Assembly: GCA_050261495.1 (NCBI GenBank)
Contig: JBLNDI010000053.1
Location: 1 to 35,752, forward strand
DNA length: 35,752 nucleotides
Reading direction: 5' to 3'
Origin: JBMNKL01 sp050261495
Lineage (GTDB): Bacteria > Bacillota > Clostridia > Acetivibrionales > DTU013
A model generated the notes under the pieces. The model ran no database searches. It saw only the letters and a list, made by a program, of their open reading frames with translations, and was not told where the DNA came from. Every line of letters starts with the position of its first letter. Positions within the stretch are counted from its first letter, which is position 1. Positions 7,919 to 15,417 of this stretch are shown piece by piece. The translations under genes were made by a program, and so were the position numbers.

Positions 7919-7972
7919 TCTTAAAACCCTGAATTGGCGTATTTCGTTATTAAGTGAGCCAAATTTCATATA

Positions 7973-8653
7973 TTATTTCCCGAATTTATCGCTTGATTTC
8001 CTGGATACAAGGTTCTCTGCGTCTTCCGCATCAAATTGGAAAGCATCTTCCGCAATCATAATCCGGCTTTTGGTCAATATTTCTTTTAAATCCTTGTTCT
8101 TGACTGCCGGGATTTCCTTTGTGCCGCCGCATTTGCCGCAGCTGAGCAAAACGCTTTCGGAAAGCAGCGCCACGTCTATATTTGAATTTCCGCATTTGCA
8201 GTAAAGGTTTCCGCTCATTGCGATATCATGCAGGCGGTTTAGCGTATCAAACATAACCTGAGTATTGCGAAAATAACTATCATACCCGTATGTGTTCATA
8301 AGCTCGTCAAATTCTTTTTCAAGGTTGTCAATTTTCCTCCGAACCACCTCGTCTCTGCCGATAAAGCATATTTTCATGCCTGTGTCGGGACAGCTTATGG
8401 TCTGTGTCCGACCCGAAAGAATCTTTTTTCTTTTTAACTGGTAGGCGTGTTCCTGACCGCATCCAATGCACGGAATATTGAATGAATAGCTGTTTTCACC
8501 TTCCCGTTTTATTGCAATCAATGATTTTTTGCAATGGCACGAAAAGCTGCAGTTTTTATTAAATAAAAGTTTAAACAGCGAGACGTTTGAAAATTCAAAA
8601 CTCCCGCAGAAGGCACATTTGTATGCGATGGTAACACTTGCATCTATAAGCAT
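7973..8653 (-). CDS. Cysteine-rich zinc-ribbon-like protein of unknown function
   Basis: A cytoplasmic protein of 226 residues that I do not recognise. It holds thirteen cysteines, most in pairs spaced like zinc ribbons: C13/C16, C39/C41, C62/C65, C152/C154 and C172/C175. A charged, probably helical stretch (about 102-145) separates the N-terminal and C-terminal cysteine clusters. The layout suggests several zinc-binding knuckles, with a possible nucleic-acid-binding or protein-interaction role; this is inference from cysteine spacing only. ATG 8653 is chosen because GAGGTGG lies 5-6 bases upstream; a GTG at 8662 overlaps that ribosome site and is less likely. It is encoded upstream of rho on the same strand but rho has its own promoter, and the lipid kinase gene diverges from it. 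Confidence 0.8.
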   Translation of the reverse strand: MLIDASVTIAYKCAFCGSFEFSNVSLFKLLFNKNCSFSCHCKKSLIAIKREGENSYSFNIPCIGCGQEHAYQLKRKKILSGRTQTISCPDTGMKICFIGRDEVVRRKIDNLEKEFDELMNTYGYDSYFRNTQVMFDTLNRLHDIAMSGNLYCKCGNSNIDVALLSESVLLSCGKCGGTKEIPAVKNKDLKEILTKSRIMIAEDAFQFDAEDAENLVSRKSSDKFGK

Positions 8654-8798
8654 TTTTCCCACCTCGTATAATTATATTCGCCGTTTTTAAAAAAAATCCT
8701 GCTTGCCCGGCATCCATGCGGCATGTGTGCCTTTGACCGAATAATGGCACTTTCCATGAATGAAAATGCCAAAATTTGCGATTTCACTGCAATATTAA

Positions 8799-8827
8799 TT
8801 GTACAAGGAGGTTTTTGCTGTTATAAT
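8799..8827 (+). promoter_or_regulatory. Probable promoter of the lipid kinase gene
   Basis: TTGTAC (8799-8804), 17-base spacer, TATAAT (8822-8827) on the plus strand, about 65 bases before the chosen start. An AAGGAGG in the spacer looks like a ribosome site but is followed only by a three-codon frame (ATG TTG TAT TAA). Confidence 0.6.
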
Positions 8828-8890
8828 ATGTTGTATTAAGCGGAAAAACTTACATTGAACGTATTGAAACGTAATAATAAGGCAGGCGAC

Positions 8891-9781
8891 ATGAAGCATT
8901 TATTTATAGTCAACCCGGTTGCAGGAAAAGGAAACGCCATCAGGCGCATCCCTGAAATTAAAAAATATTTCGAAGGCAATGAGCAGGAATACGAAATAAG
9001 AATCACGGAGTACCCTGGACATGCCACCGAAATCGCTAGGGAGTATAGTTCGTCGCAAAATCTCAGGATTTACTCCGTCGGGGGCGACGGGACGCTGAAC
9101 GAAACGCTCAACGGTATGGCCGGCAGCGGAAGCAGCCTGGGGACAATACCCAGCGGGTCGGGCAATGATTTCATCCGGAGCATTGCCGGGGAAAAAATCC
9201 CGGAGGATATAATCAAGCATACGGTTGAAGGAACTGAAAAGCTTGTAGACTATGGCAGCATAAACGACAAGTATTTTATTAATATAGCATCCGTTGGTTT
9301 TGATGCGGAAGTTGCGTACCAGACAAACCATTTTAAAAAACTGCCGCTGGTTTCCGGGAGCATGGCCTATATTCTCGGAATATTGACAACCATAGCAAAA
9401 TGTAAAAACCATCACATGGAGCTGAGAACAGACACCGGCGCGCTTTCCGGTAAAACCCTTCTTGCCGCGGTGGGAATCGGCAAATACTACGGCGGAGGGA
9501 TGCTGGCGCTTCCCGGCGCCGAGGTGGACGACGGCTTGTTTGATATTTGCTATGTGGAGGCAAAACCAAGGCTGGACATATTAAGGCTGTTTCCAAAGTA
9601 TATGAAAGGCCTGCACCCAAAAATCGACGGGGTTCACTTAATGCGCAGCAAAAAAGTGGAAATTACTCCGGATGAGCCGGTACCGCTGAATCGCGACGGC
9701 GAAATCATAATGGCGGACAAGGCGGTATTCGAGATATTCCCGAAAAGCCTTCCCTTTATTGTGCCTGCAATTTCAGGGTAA
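8891..9781 (+). CDS. Diacylglycerol/lipid kinase (DagK/YegS family)
   Basis: A protein of 296 residues of the diacylglycerol kinase catalytic family. It starts with the typical FIVNPVAGKGNA block and carries the nucleotide-binding motif GGDGT (64-68) and PSGSGNDF (87-94). The C-terminal half has the expected GGGMLALPGAEVDDGLFDI and LNRDGE motifs. Family members phosphorylate diacylglycerol or related lipids at the inner face of the membrane, recycling lipid to phosphatidic acid. ATG 8891 is chosen because family homology begins exactly there; its ribosome site (AAGGCAGG) is modest. A TTG at 8855 would add 12 residues without homology. The gene is convergent with the GT-C-like gene, with only 23 bases between their stops. 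Exact lipid substrate is not determinable. Confidence 0.9.
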   Translation: MKHLFIVNPVAGKGNAIRRIPEIKKYFEGNEQEYEIRITEYPGHATEIAREYSSSQNLRIYSVGGDGTLNETLNGMAGSGSSLGTIPSGSGNDFIRSIAGEKIPEDIIKHTVEGTEKLVDYGSINDKYFINIASVGFDAEVAYQTNHFKKLPLVSGSMAYILGILTTIAKCKNHHMELRTDTGALSGKTLLAAVGIGKYYGGGMLALPGAEVDDGLFDICYVEAKPRLDILRLFPKYMKGLHPKIDGVHLMRSKKVEITPDEPVPLNRDGEIIMADKAVFEIFPKSLPFIVPAISG

Positions 9782-9804
9782 TCGTAAATACCGGAAACTT
9801 CGTT

Positions 9805-11256
9805 TCATCTTGAAAAGCCTGGACTTTTTAAACGCCTGACCGCCGCGGCCGCTTTTGACGAAATATATACGGCTGAAGAAACAGCCAGCAGGTCAAATCC
9901 GACGTTGAACAGGAAAAGATGCTTGCTTAAGTCCGCATCGCCATCGCCGATTATCGGCAGGACAAATTGCACGGCGCCCATCAACGCAATGAATCCCATA
10001 AATGCGGCAAGAAAACGGACCCGCGGTTCCTTCGCTCTCGCATATTCAATGATCAGCAGCGGAATTACCAGGGCGTAAAAAGATATCACGAACCGAAGGT
10101 TATTCGGTAATACGTTCAATTTAAACCATCCCCAGCCGTTAAGCACGTCCGCGACTTGCTTATATCTAATACCCGGGTATTTTTCATAGTTGCCCACCCC
10201 CTGGTTGATTTTAAACCTGTTTTCCGCAGCATATTCGAGCTTTTGCAGGAAGCGGCGCGGATGCTTCAGGTAGAAACGCAAAATATTGATATAGTTTACC
10301 TTGTCGGACAAAACTTTTTGAAACTCCGGGGATTTAATATCTACCGGGTACTCGTCCATGAAATAATTAGTCCCGGCAAGCACCGAATAGGAGGGATCAA
10401 TCCCCAGTTCTTCCAGGTCGGCGGCAGGATCCGGCGAACCCCTTAGAATCCCGTAAAAAACTGCCTGGTACTTGTTGCATAACCTGATATTTTTCGCAAC
10501 CCCTGCATAGCAAACAAGGGAAACGGCGACGACCATCATTGCGGCCGCAACCGATATTTTCCTCCATAACGCATTGCCTCCCAACCGGGCCAGCATTATG
10601 AGAAGCAACGCGGCCAGGATGCCTGTCGGAGTGTTCTGCAGCTTCGCTCCCGCAAAAAAGAATGCGCCCGCGCTAAACAACAGCAGCATCCATAATGCCG
10701 GCTTTTCTGCGACAGCCAGCGTCAGGGCCATCGAGGCCATCAAAAGGATGGATACCAGCGATAGCGGCTCACCGTACAGCGAATTGAAATACGAGATATA
10801 CCCGGTGTCGCAGAATACCAGGATTATTGCCGCAGTCGCCGCGATCCCCGCGGCTGCCGACAGCATGCGCAAGTATCTCACCAGGAAAAAGCCCGCCGTG
10901 ATAAAAATAATGGAATATATGGCGGCAAGAAAGCGTATGTCAAAGTATACCGACGCTGTCGCGGCCTTATTTATAAAAACGGCCAGCAACACGAGCGGGA
11001 GTTCGGTGGAAATGTACGGCCCCATGAAGGGCATTGCAAAACTGGTCCCATAAAGCCTGTTGACATACCCGAAATAGCGGTCGGCCGGATCATCCGACAG
11101 GTAATGCAGGCCCGTGGATTTCATAATGCGCGCAAAGTCGCCGTTATCGGCAACACCGATAATAGGCCTGGTAAACAACGTGAAAAATAATATTACGACA
11201 ATAACGCCCGCAGCCGCATATTCAATTTTAAACCTCTTCAACCAATCTTCCGACAT
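9805..11256 (-). CDS. Multispanning membrane protein, GT-C glycosyltransferase-like
   Basis: A 483-residue membrane protein with about ten or more hydrophobic segments, the first at about 13-32. Right after the first segment comes a conserved-looking acidic motif (ADNGDFARIM), the place where GT-C lipid-sugar-dependent glycosyltransferases carry a catalytic Asp in their first outer loop. A large soluble stretch (about 265-345) lies between membrane segments, and IGDGDADLSKHLFLFN stands near the end. I infer a polyprenyl-phosphate-sugar-dependent transferase that decorates cell-wall or S-layer glycans, similar in layout to WsfD-like proteins, but the family is not certain. It follows the GDPD gene by 103 bases. 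Its ribosome site (GGGGAG) is buried in a 12-bp stem, described separately. Confidence 0.7.
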   Translation of the reverse strand: MSEDWLKRFKIEYAAAGVIVVILFFTLFTRPIIGVADNGDFARIMKSTGLHYLSDDPADRYFGYVNRLYGTSFAMPFMGPYISTELPLVLLAVFINKAATASVYFDIRFLAAIYSIIFITAGFFLVRYLRMLSAAAGIAATAAIILVFCDTGYISYFNSLYGEPLSLVSILLMASMALTLAVAEKPALWMLLLFSAGAFFFAGAKLQNTPTGILAALLLIMLARLGGNALWRKISVAAAMMVVAVSLVCYAGVAKNIRLCNKYQAVFYGILRGSPDPAADLEELGIDPSYSVLAGTNYFMDEYPVDIKSPEFQKVLSDKVNYINILRFYLKHPRRFLQKLEYAAENRFKINQGVGNYEKYPGIRYKQVADVLNGWGWFKLNVLPNNLRFVISFYALVIPLLIIEYARAKEPRVRFLAAFMGFIALMGAVQFVLPIIGDGDADLSKHLFLFNVGFDLLAVSSAVYISSKAAAAVRRLKSPGFSR

Positions 11257-11258
11257 TT

Positions 11259-11306
11259 GAATACTCCCCGGAAATTAAATTATTCCCGGGTACGCGGGAA
11301 GTATTC
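11259..11306 (-). promoter_or_regulatory. Ribosome-site-sequestering hairpin with competing alternative
   Basis: In the mRNA of the GT-C-like gene, GAATACTTCCCG (11306-11295) can pair with CGGGGAGTATTC (11270-11259). This gives a 12-bp stem with a single G-U pair that contains the whole ribosome site and ends 2 bases before the ATG. A smaller, mutually exclusive hairpin (TTCCCG at 11300-11295 with CGGGAA at 11288-11283) uses the same upstream arm and would free the site. No T-run follows either hairpin, so termination is less likely than control of translation. Confidence 0.55.
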
Positions 11307-11359
11307 ATGGGCAGAATTCAGCCCCGGCGCCGAATGGAATGGTTATTCGCGCGTTTTAT

Positions 11360-12178
11360 CTACTCGACCCATACCGACGGCTGGAAATAATCCGTGTATA
11401 TGCCGTGAGCGCCCCGGTCGCGCAATTTTATATACGCATTGTAGTCATTAACGGTATGGATATATATAGGAATGCCCAATTTCGAAAATTTTTCAAGGGC
11501 GCCTTGAGACGCTCTTTCGCTTGACATGGTCAGAGCAAACAGCGAATTGTTTTTGCAAAAGTCGATAATTTCGTCGTCGGGTGCATCAATCCTGTATAAT
11601 GTAAGAATAATGTACTCGTACCCGAGCCTTTTTACAGGTGTGTATTCTCCAAAGGAGTATATTTGCGGAATAAACCTCTCATATACCTCCGGGTATTTCA
11701 TTTTAATTAGTTCAAGCGTTTCCTGGTTATCATCCTTCACATCGGTCACGATGTATGCGTCCTCATGCTTGCCAAGCCATTCCGCCAGCATATCCAGGTC
11801 CATAAGGTGAAGTCCCAGTATGGCTTTCCTGGCTTTAAACTCCCTGTATGACGGCGCCTTTTCAGAATACCTCACGTCCATCAGCCAGTTTGCGTTCCCC
11901 CAGTCATGCACCAGGACGGGTACTCCGTCGGAAGTGCGGTTGATATCCACCTCTATTAACCTAAACCCTTTATTATATGAATTATCCAAGGCCTCAACCG
12001 AATGCGTCAGGCGCAACCCGTAAATTTCCCCGCCCGCATGCGCTATCAGGCGGGGAGCCTTGATCAAACCGGCGCCTGTTGCCTTGCTGATGTTTTTATT
12101 TATAAAGCCATATGTCGTGAAAAACGCTATAATGAAGACAATAACCGCTGAAAAAACAATTATTCCCTGCTTTTTCAC
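11360..12178 (-). CDS. Membrane-anchored glycerophosphodiester phosphodiesterase-like protein
   Basis: A 272-residue protein with an N-terminal membrane anchor (about 5-25) followed by an extracytoplasmic GDPD barrel. Key residues are present: His47 in IAHAGG (usually HRGG), Glu76 and Asp78 in LIEVDINRTSDGVPVLVHDW, and His91. The strand ending IYIHTVNDYNAYIKLRDRGAHGIYTDYF is typical of the C-terminal half of the family. It should hydrolyse glycerophosphodiesters, perhaps from teichoic or lipoteichoic acid turnover; this is inference. HAGG in place of HRGG and the short length are variations, yet the metal-binding residues remain. The start is GTG with GGGGG six bases upstream. It follows walJ in the same direction. 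Confidence 0.87.
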   Translation of the reverse strand: MKKQGIIVFSAVIVFIIAFFTTYGFINKNISKATGAGLIKAPRLIAHAGGEIYGLRLTHSVEALDNSYNKGFRLIEVDINRTSDGVPVLVHDWGNANWLMDVRYSEKAPSYREFKARKAILGLHLMDLDMLAEWLGKHEDAYIVTDVKDDNQETLELIKMKYPEVYERFIPQIYSFGEYTPVKRLGYEYIILTLYRIDAPDDEIIDFCKNNSLFALTMSSERASQGALEKFSKLGIPIYIHTVNDYNAYIKLRDRGAHGIYTDYFQPSVWVE

Positions 12179-12288
12179 AACCGACCCCCTTCCTTGCTTT
12201 TAACAACCCAGTAAGCAATCCGGGCGTTCACCCGCTTTAAAGTGAGACAGGAATTATAGCCTGCACATGACGGAACCTGTTAATAAAG

Positions 12289-12307
12289 TTTGCGTTATGC
12301 CCGTCCG
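12289..12307 (-). repeat. 19-bp intergenic repeat, copy A
   Basis: On the plus strand TTTGCGTTATGCCCGTCCG. It matches the element at 14562-14580 at 18 of 19 positions. Both lie within 16 bases downstream of a minus-strand stop codon, here walJ. Confidence 0.65.
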
Positions 12308-12322
12308 TCCCCAAAGCAGCTT

Positions 12323-13117
12323 TCAGACTATCTCTATTACTTTCCCTATGCGGTCGCGGAGGGCAACGTCGAGCATAATATCAGTCCCGGCTTTTATGCT
12401 CTTTTCATACAACGCGCTGCAGACAGTCTGGTACGCCAGCTCGGGAAAATTATTCTGCTTGCTCAGATGTCCCAGGAGAAAATATTTCGTCCCCTTCTCC
12501 GCCATATACGCAACTACCTTGCCGGCGTCATCATTCGAGAGGTGTCCGTTTTTACCTGCAATGCGCTTTTTCAAAGGCCATGGGTACGGCCCTACTTTGA
12601 GCATTTCAAGGTCATGGTTCGATTCCAGCAGCAACAGGTCGCTTTCAGCAAGATAACCCAGCAAGTCAGGACTGATATGGCCAATATCCGTAGCCACCGT
12701 GACTTTTTTCCCTGATGCAAGGAAGCTGTAGCCCACCGGTTCATTCGCATCATGCGGTATCGGGAAAGGTATCACGGTAAAATCGCCTATCCTGAAAGGT
12801 TTGCATGGATTAAAAATAACCTTGTTGCAATCGCGGATCGGACCAATCTCCTTTTCCATGGCTTCCCAGGTGCCCCTGCTCGCATATACGGGCAGGTTAA
12901 ACTTGCGTGACAGGACGCCTGCTCCCCTGGTATGGTCGCCATGCTCATGTGATACGAGGATGGCGTTAAGCCTGGATGGATCCTCATTTATAGAAAATAA
13001 AGCGCTTATTATTCTCTTTGCGCTCAAGCCTGCTTCAACCAGCAGATTGGTATTTCCCGTCGATATGAACAATGAATTGCCGCTGCTTCCGCTATATAAA
13101 CTACAGAATTTAATCAT
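12323..13117 (-). CDS. walJ: WalJ/YycJ-type metallo-beta-lactamase-fold hydrolase
   Basis: A 264-residue metallo-beta-lactamase-fold protein with the metal-binding motif HEHGDH (residues 57-62), further ligands in IPHDANEPVGY and TDIGH, and the C-terminal LGHLS His. The opening block CSLYSGSSGNSLFIS and overall length are characteristic of YycJ/WalJ, a conserved member of the walRK locus in Firmicutes. Its exact role is not settled; links to cell-wall homeostasis and to coordination of replication with division have been proposed. The gene lies 61 bases after murA in the same direction, as part of the wal neighbourhood here. The start is ATG with GGGGATG-type spacing. Phosphodiesterase activity would fit the fold. 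Confidence 0.9.
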   Translation of the reverse strand: MIKFCSLYSGSSGNSLFISTGNTNLLVEAGLSAKRIISALFSINEDPSRLNAILVSHEHGDHTRGAGVLSRKFNLPVYASRGTWEAMEKEIGPIRDCNKVIFNPCKPFRIGDFTVIPFPIPHDANEPVGYSFLASGKKVTVATDIGHISPDLLGYLAESDLLLLESNHDLEMLKVGPYPWPLKKRIAGKNGHLSNDDAGKVVAYMAEKGTKYFLLGHLSKQNNFPELAYQTVCSALYEKSIKAGTDIMLDVALRDRIGKVIEIV

Positions 13118-13178
13118 ATCATCCCCGTAAAGAAATGCCGCCGGTCATCCTAAACGACATTTGGCATTTTATGTGAAG

Positions 13179-14438
13179 TTATTCACCGGTTCTATATATA
13201 TCGGCGCCCAGCCTTTGAAGCTTCCCTACGAAATCTTCATAACCCCTGTCGATATATTTTGCGTTATACACTTCAGTCGTGCCTTTTGCCGTAAGACCGG
13301 CAATAACAACAGCCGCGCCGGCCCTCAGGTCGGTCGCGTTAACCGGCGCTCCGGTCAGCCTGCAAGGCCCGTCAATAACAGCAACGCTGCCGTCTACGCG
13401 AATATTCGCGCCCATTCTTTTCAGTTCATCCACGTACTGAAACCTGAGTGGCCATATTCCTTCCGAAATTGTGCTTGTTCCTTCTGCCAGGCACAGCAGA
13501 ACAGTCGAGGGAGGATGCAGGTCGGTGGCAAAGCCCGGATAGGGCAGTGTTTTAATGTTCACCTTTTGCAGCTTGTTCCCGCCGATTACCCTTATATTAT
13601 CCTCACCCTCAATTACATTGACGTTCATTTCAATTAATTTCGCGGTCAATGACTCCAGGTGTTTAGGGATAATATTCTTTACGGTAATGTCTCCTCCTGT
13701 GGCGGCAGCCGCAATCATAAAGGTACCCGCTTCAATCATGTCGGGTATTATGGAATGCACATGGCCGCCTTTCATGCTGCCGACTCCCTTTATCTTGATC
13801 ACATCGGTCCCGGCGCCCTTAATATTGGCGCCGGCTGCATTTAAGAAGTTAGCTACGTCTACTATATGAGGCTCCTTCGCGGCATTTTCGATTATTGTTG
13901 TACCCTCTGCCCGCGTGGCGGCAAGCATCAGGTTAATAGTAGCCCCAACGCTGACCACGTCAAGATATATCTGGCTTCCGACCAATCTCTCCGCGCTGAG
14001 TTTTATCATTCCATGCTCAATCACGACCTTGGCGCCCATTGCTTCAAATCCCTTTATATGCTGGTCCATAGGCCTGAAACCAATATCGCATCCGCCCGGC
14101 AACGCAACCTCGGCTTTGCCGAACCGGCCCAGCAGCGCGCCCAGGAGGTAATATGAAGCCCTCATGCTTTTTATCAGATCGTAGGAAGCCGTATAGGAAT
14201 GGATATTGCTTGAATCTATAGTAATAGTATTTCTATCCTCAAACGTTATTTCCGCTCCCAAGTGGGCAAGCGCGCCTTCAATAACCCGGGTGTCTTTTAT
14301 ATCCGGCAGATTCTCTATCTTGCACTTTCCCTCGATAAGCAAAGAAGCAGGTACAACCGCAACCGCAGCATTCTTCGCGCCGCTTACGCAAACATCACCC
14401 TGCAGAGCCTTGCGGCCATGAATAATTATCTTCTCCAA
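13179..14438 (-). CDS. murA: UDP-N-acetylglucosamine 1-carboxyvinyltransferase
   Basis: A 419-residue enolpyruvyl transferase. Lys22 in SGAKNAAV and the catalytic Cys117 in LPGGCDIGFRPMDQH correspond to the known active-site residues of MurA; cysteine at this place predicts fosfomycin sensitivity. FRPMDQHIKG and the C-terminal DLRAGAAVVIAGLTAKGTTEVYN are family signatures. It transfers enolpyruvate from PEP to UDP-GlcNAc, the first committed step of peptidoglycan synthesis. Many Firmicutes have two MurA paralogues; I cannot tell which this is. One loop reads FATDLHPPSTVLL where MurA usually has FPTDMQAQFMALL, a mild divergence. The start is TTG preceded by AGGTG. A gap of 148 bases after walI, with an extended -10 promoter, separates it from the walRKHI part. 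Confidence 0.93.
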   Translation of the reverse strand: MEKIIIHGRKALQGDVCVSGAKNAAVAVVPASLLIEGKCKIENLPDIKDTRVIEGALAHLGAEITFEDRNTITIDSSNIHSYTASYDLIKSMRASYYLLGALLGRFGKAEVALPGGCDIGFRPMDQHIKGFEAMGAKVVIEHGMIKLSAERLVGSQIYLDVVSVGATINLMLAATRAEGTTIIENAAKEPHIVDVANFLNAAGANIKGAGTDVIKIKGVGSMKGGHVHSIIPDMIEAGTFMIAAAATGGDITVKNIIPKHLESLTAKLIEMNVNVIEGEDNIRVIGGNKLQKVNIKTLPYPGFATDLHPPSTVLLCLAEGTSTISEGIWPLRFQYVDELKRMGANIRVDGSVAVIDGPCRLTGAPVNATDLRAGAAVVIAGLTAKGTTEVYNAKYIDRGYEDFVGKLQRLGADIYRTGE

Positions 14439-14491
14439 ACTATGCGCACCTGCCTTTTGTCATTTGTAAACTCGCGTAATACACCATTTTT

Positions 14492-14500
14492 ATTATACCA
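14492..14500 (-). promoter_or_regulatory. Extended -10 promoter of murA
   Basis: On the minus strand TGGTATAAT gives an extended -10 element (TATAAT at 14492-14497 with TG one base upstream). No good -35 is seen. It lies 54 bases before the TTG start of murA. Confidence 0.6.
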
Positions 14501-14561
14501 CTATTTTTAAGTTTGCACTATATTTAACAATGTATATAGGGCAGGGAGCCTAACCTCTCAA

Positions 14562-14580
14562 TTTGCGCTATGCCCGTCCG
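14562..14580 (-). repeat. 19-bp intergenic repeat, copy B
   Basis: On the plus strand TTTGCGCTATGCCCGTCCG, one base different from the copy at 12289-12307. It starts 7 bases downstream of the walI stop. Read on the minus strand, its GGGCA can pair with TGCCC about 25 bases further on, so it may take part in a 3'-end hairpin. Confidence 0.65.
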
Positions 14581-14586
14581 GCTTTC

Positions 14587-15414
14587 TCACTTGTATTTCA
14601 AATCATTGGCGCGGATGTAAACCGGTTCGGCTTCGCCTTTTAATTTTATCCTCCATACCGGGAGCAGTCCAATTGATTCAATTGCATCCATGGAATGGCC
14701 GTCCAGCTTGTAACCATTGTCTATCGCGGTTATCACTCTATCGCCGTCACCTTCGAAATAGCCAAGAAGAGCCTGGTATGCTTCAAATTCTTCAACCTTG
14801 TTCTGCGTAAACCCTTTAACTTCGAGTTTTTTGTAAATCAGCCGCGAAACGCCTTTTTCACCTATTGTGACAATGCAATAATTATCAAATAAAAGCATGT
14901 TGTCATATTTTTCTACCAAATATACCGTTGCATTTCCATCGGCATCCCTGGTGATTTCATCTACAACATACTTTCCTTGCAGCAATCCCTTGTCCTTTAG
15001 AAACTTCAAAGCAGCAGCCGCCGCTTTATCATCACTCCGGATATCCACGTCCGACGCCGGCTGTTCGTCGGTATATTCAAATTCAATACTATTTTTGAAT
15101 ACAACCTTTTTACCGGAATGCTCAAATATTTCTCCTTCGTCCGATATTTCATATTCCTTGCCCAGGAGTTTCTTTGCCATGCCTTTCCTGTCAATCCCGT
15201 CATTCCCATACTCGAGCCGGCGGGAACCGCTTGCTGTCCTGGGAATATCGCATTCCAGCGTGATACCCCGGTTTTTCAGGATTATTTCGGCATTCTTTAT
15301 CGTTTTCGCATGAACATCCTGACCGCTTGATATAATAAAAATATTGGCGAGCAGGAAAATGTTGAAAGCGGCCAATAATATGATTATTATGACTTTTGCC
15401 TTTGAAATGTCCAT
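14587..15414 (-). CDS. walI: WalI/YycI-like regulatory membrane protein
   Basis: A 275-residue protein with one N-terminal membrane helix (about 7-28) and a large extracytoplasmic part. The opening MDISKAKVIIIILLAAFNIFLLANI and two similar beta-rich halves fit the YycI family. In Bacillus, YycI and YycH bind the sensor WalK through their membrane helices and restrain it from outside. The gene follows walH with only 3 bases between stop and start, and its ribosome site (GGAGA) lies in the end of walH, so the pair is translationally coupled, as expected of partners. Identification rests on topology, size and position; residue-level identity looks modest. Confidence 0.8.
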   Translation of the reverse strand: MDISKAKVIIIILLAAFNIFLLANIFIISSGQDVHAKTIKNAEIILKNRGITLECDIPRTASGSRRLEYGNDGIDRKGMAKKLLGKEYEISDEGEIFEHSGKKVVFKNSIEFEYTDEQPASDVDIRSDDKAAAAALKFLKDKGLLQGKYVVDEITRDADGNATVYLVEKYDNMLLFDNYCIVTIGEKGVSRLIYKKLEVKGFTQNKVEEFEAYQALLGYFEGDGDRVITAIDNGYKLDGHSMDAIESIGLLPVWRIKLKGEAEPVYIRANDLKYK

Positions 15415-15417
15415 ATG

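Noticed and set aside
8804..8836. Leader peptide with AAGGAGG before the lipid kinase
   Set aside because: The frame has only three codons at poor spacing, and the AAGGAGG lies inside a promoter spacer upstream of the predicted transcription start.
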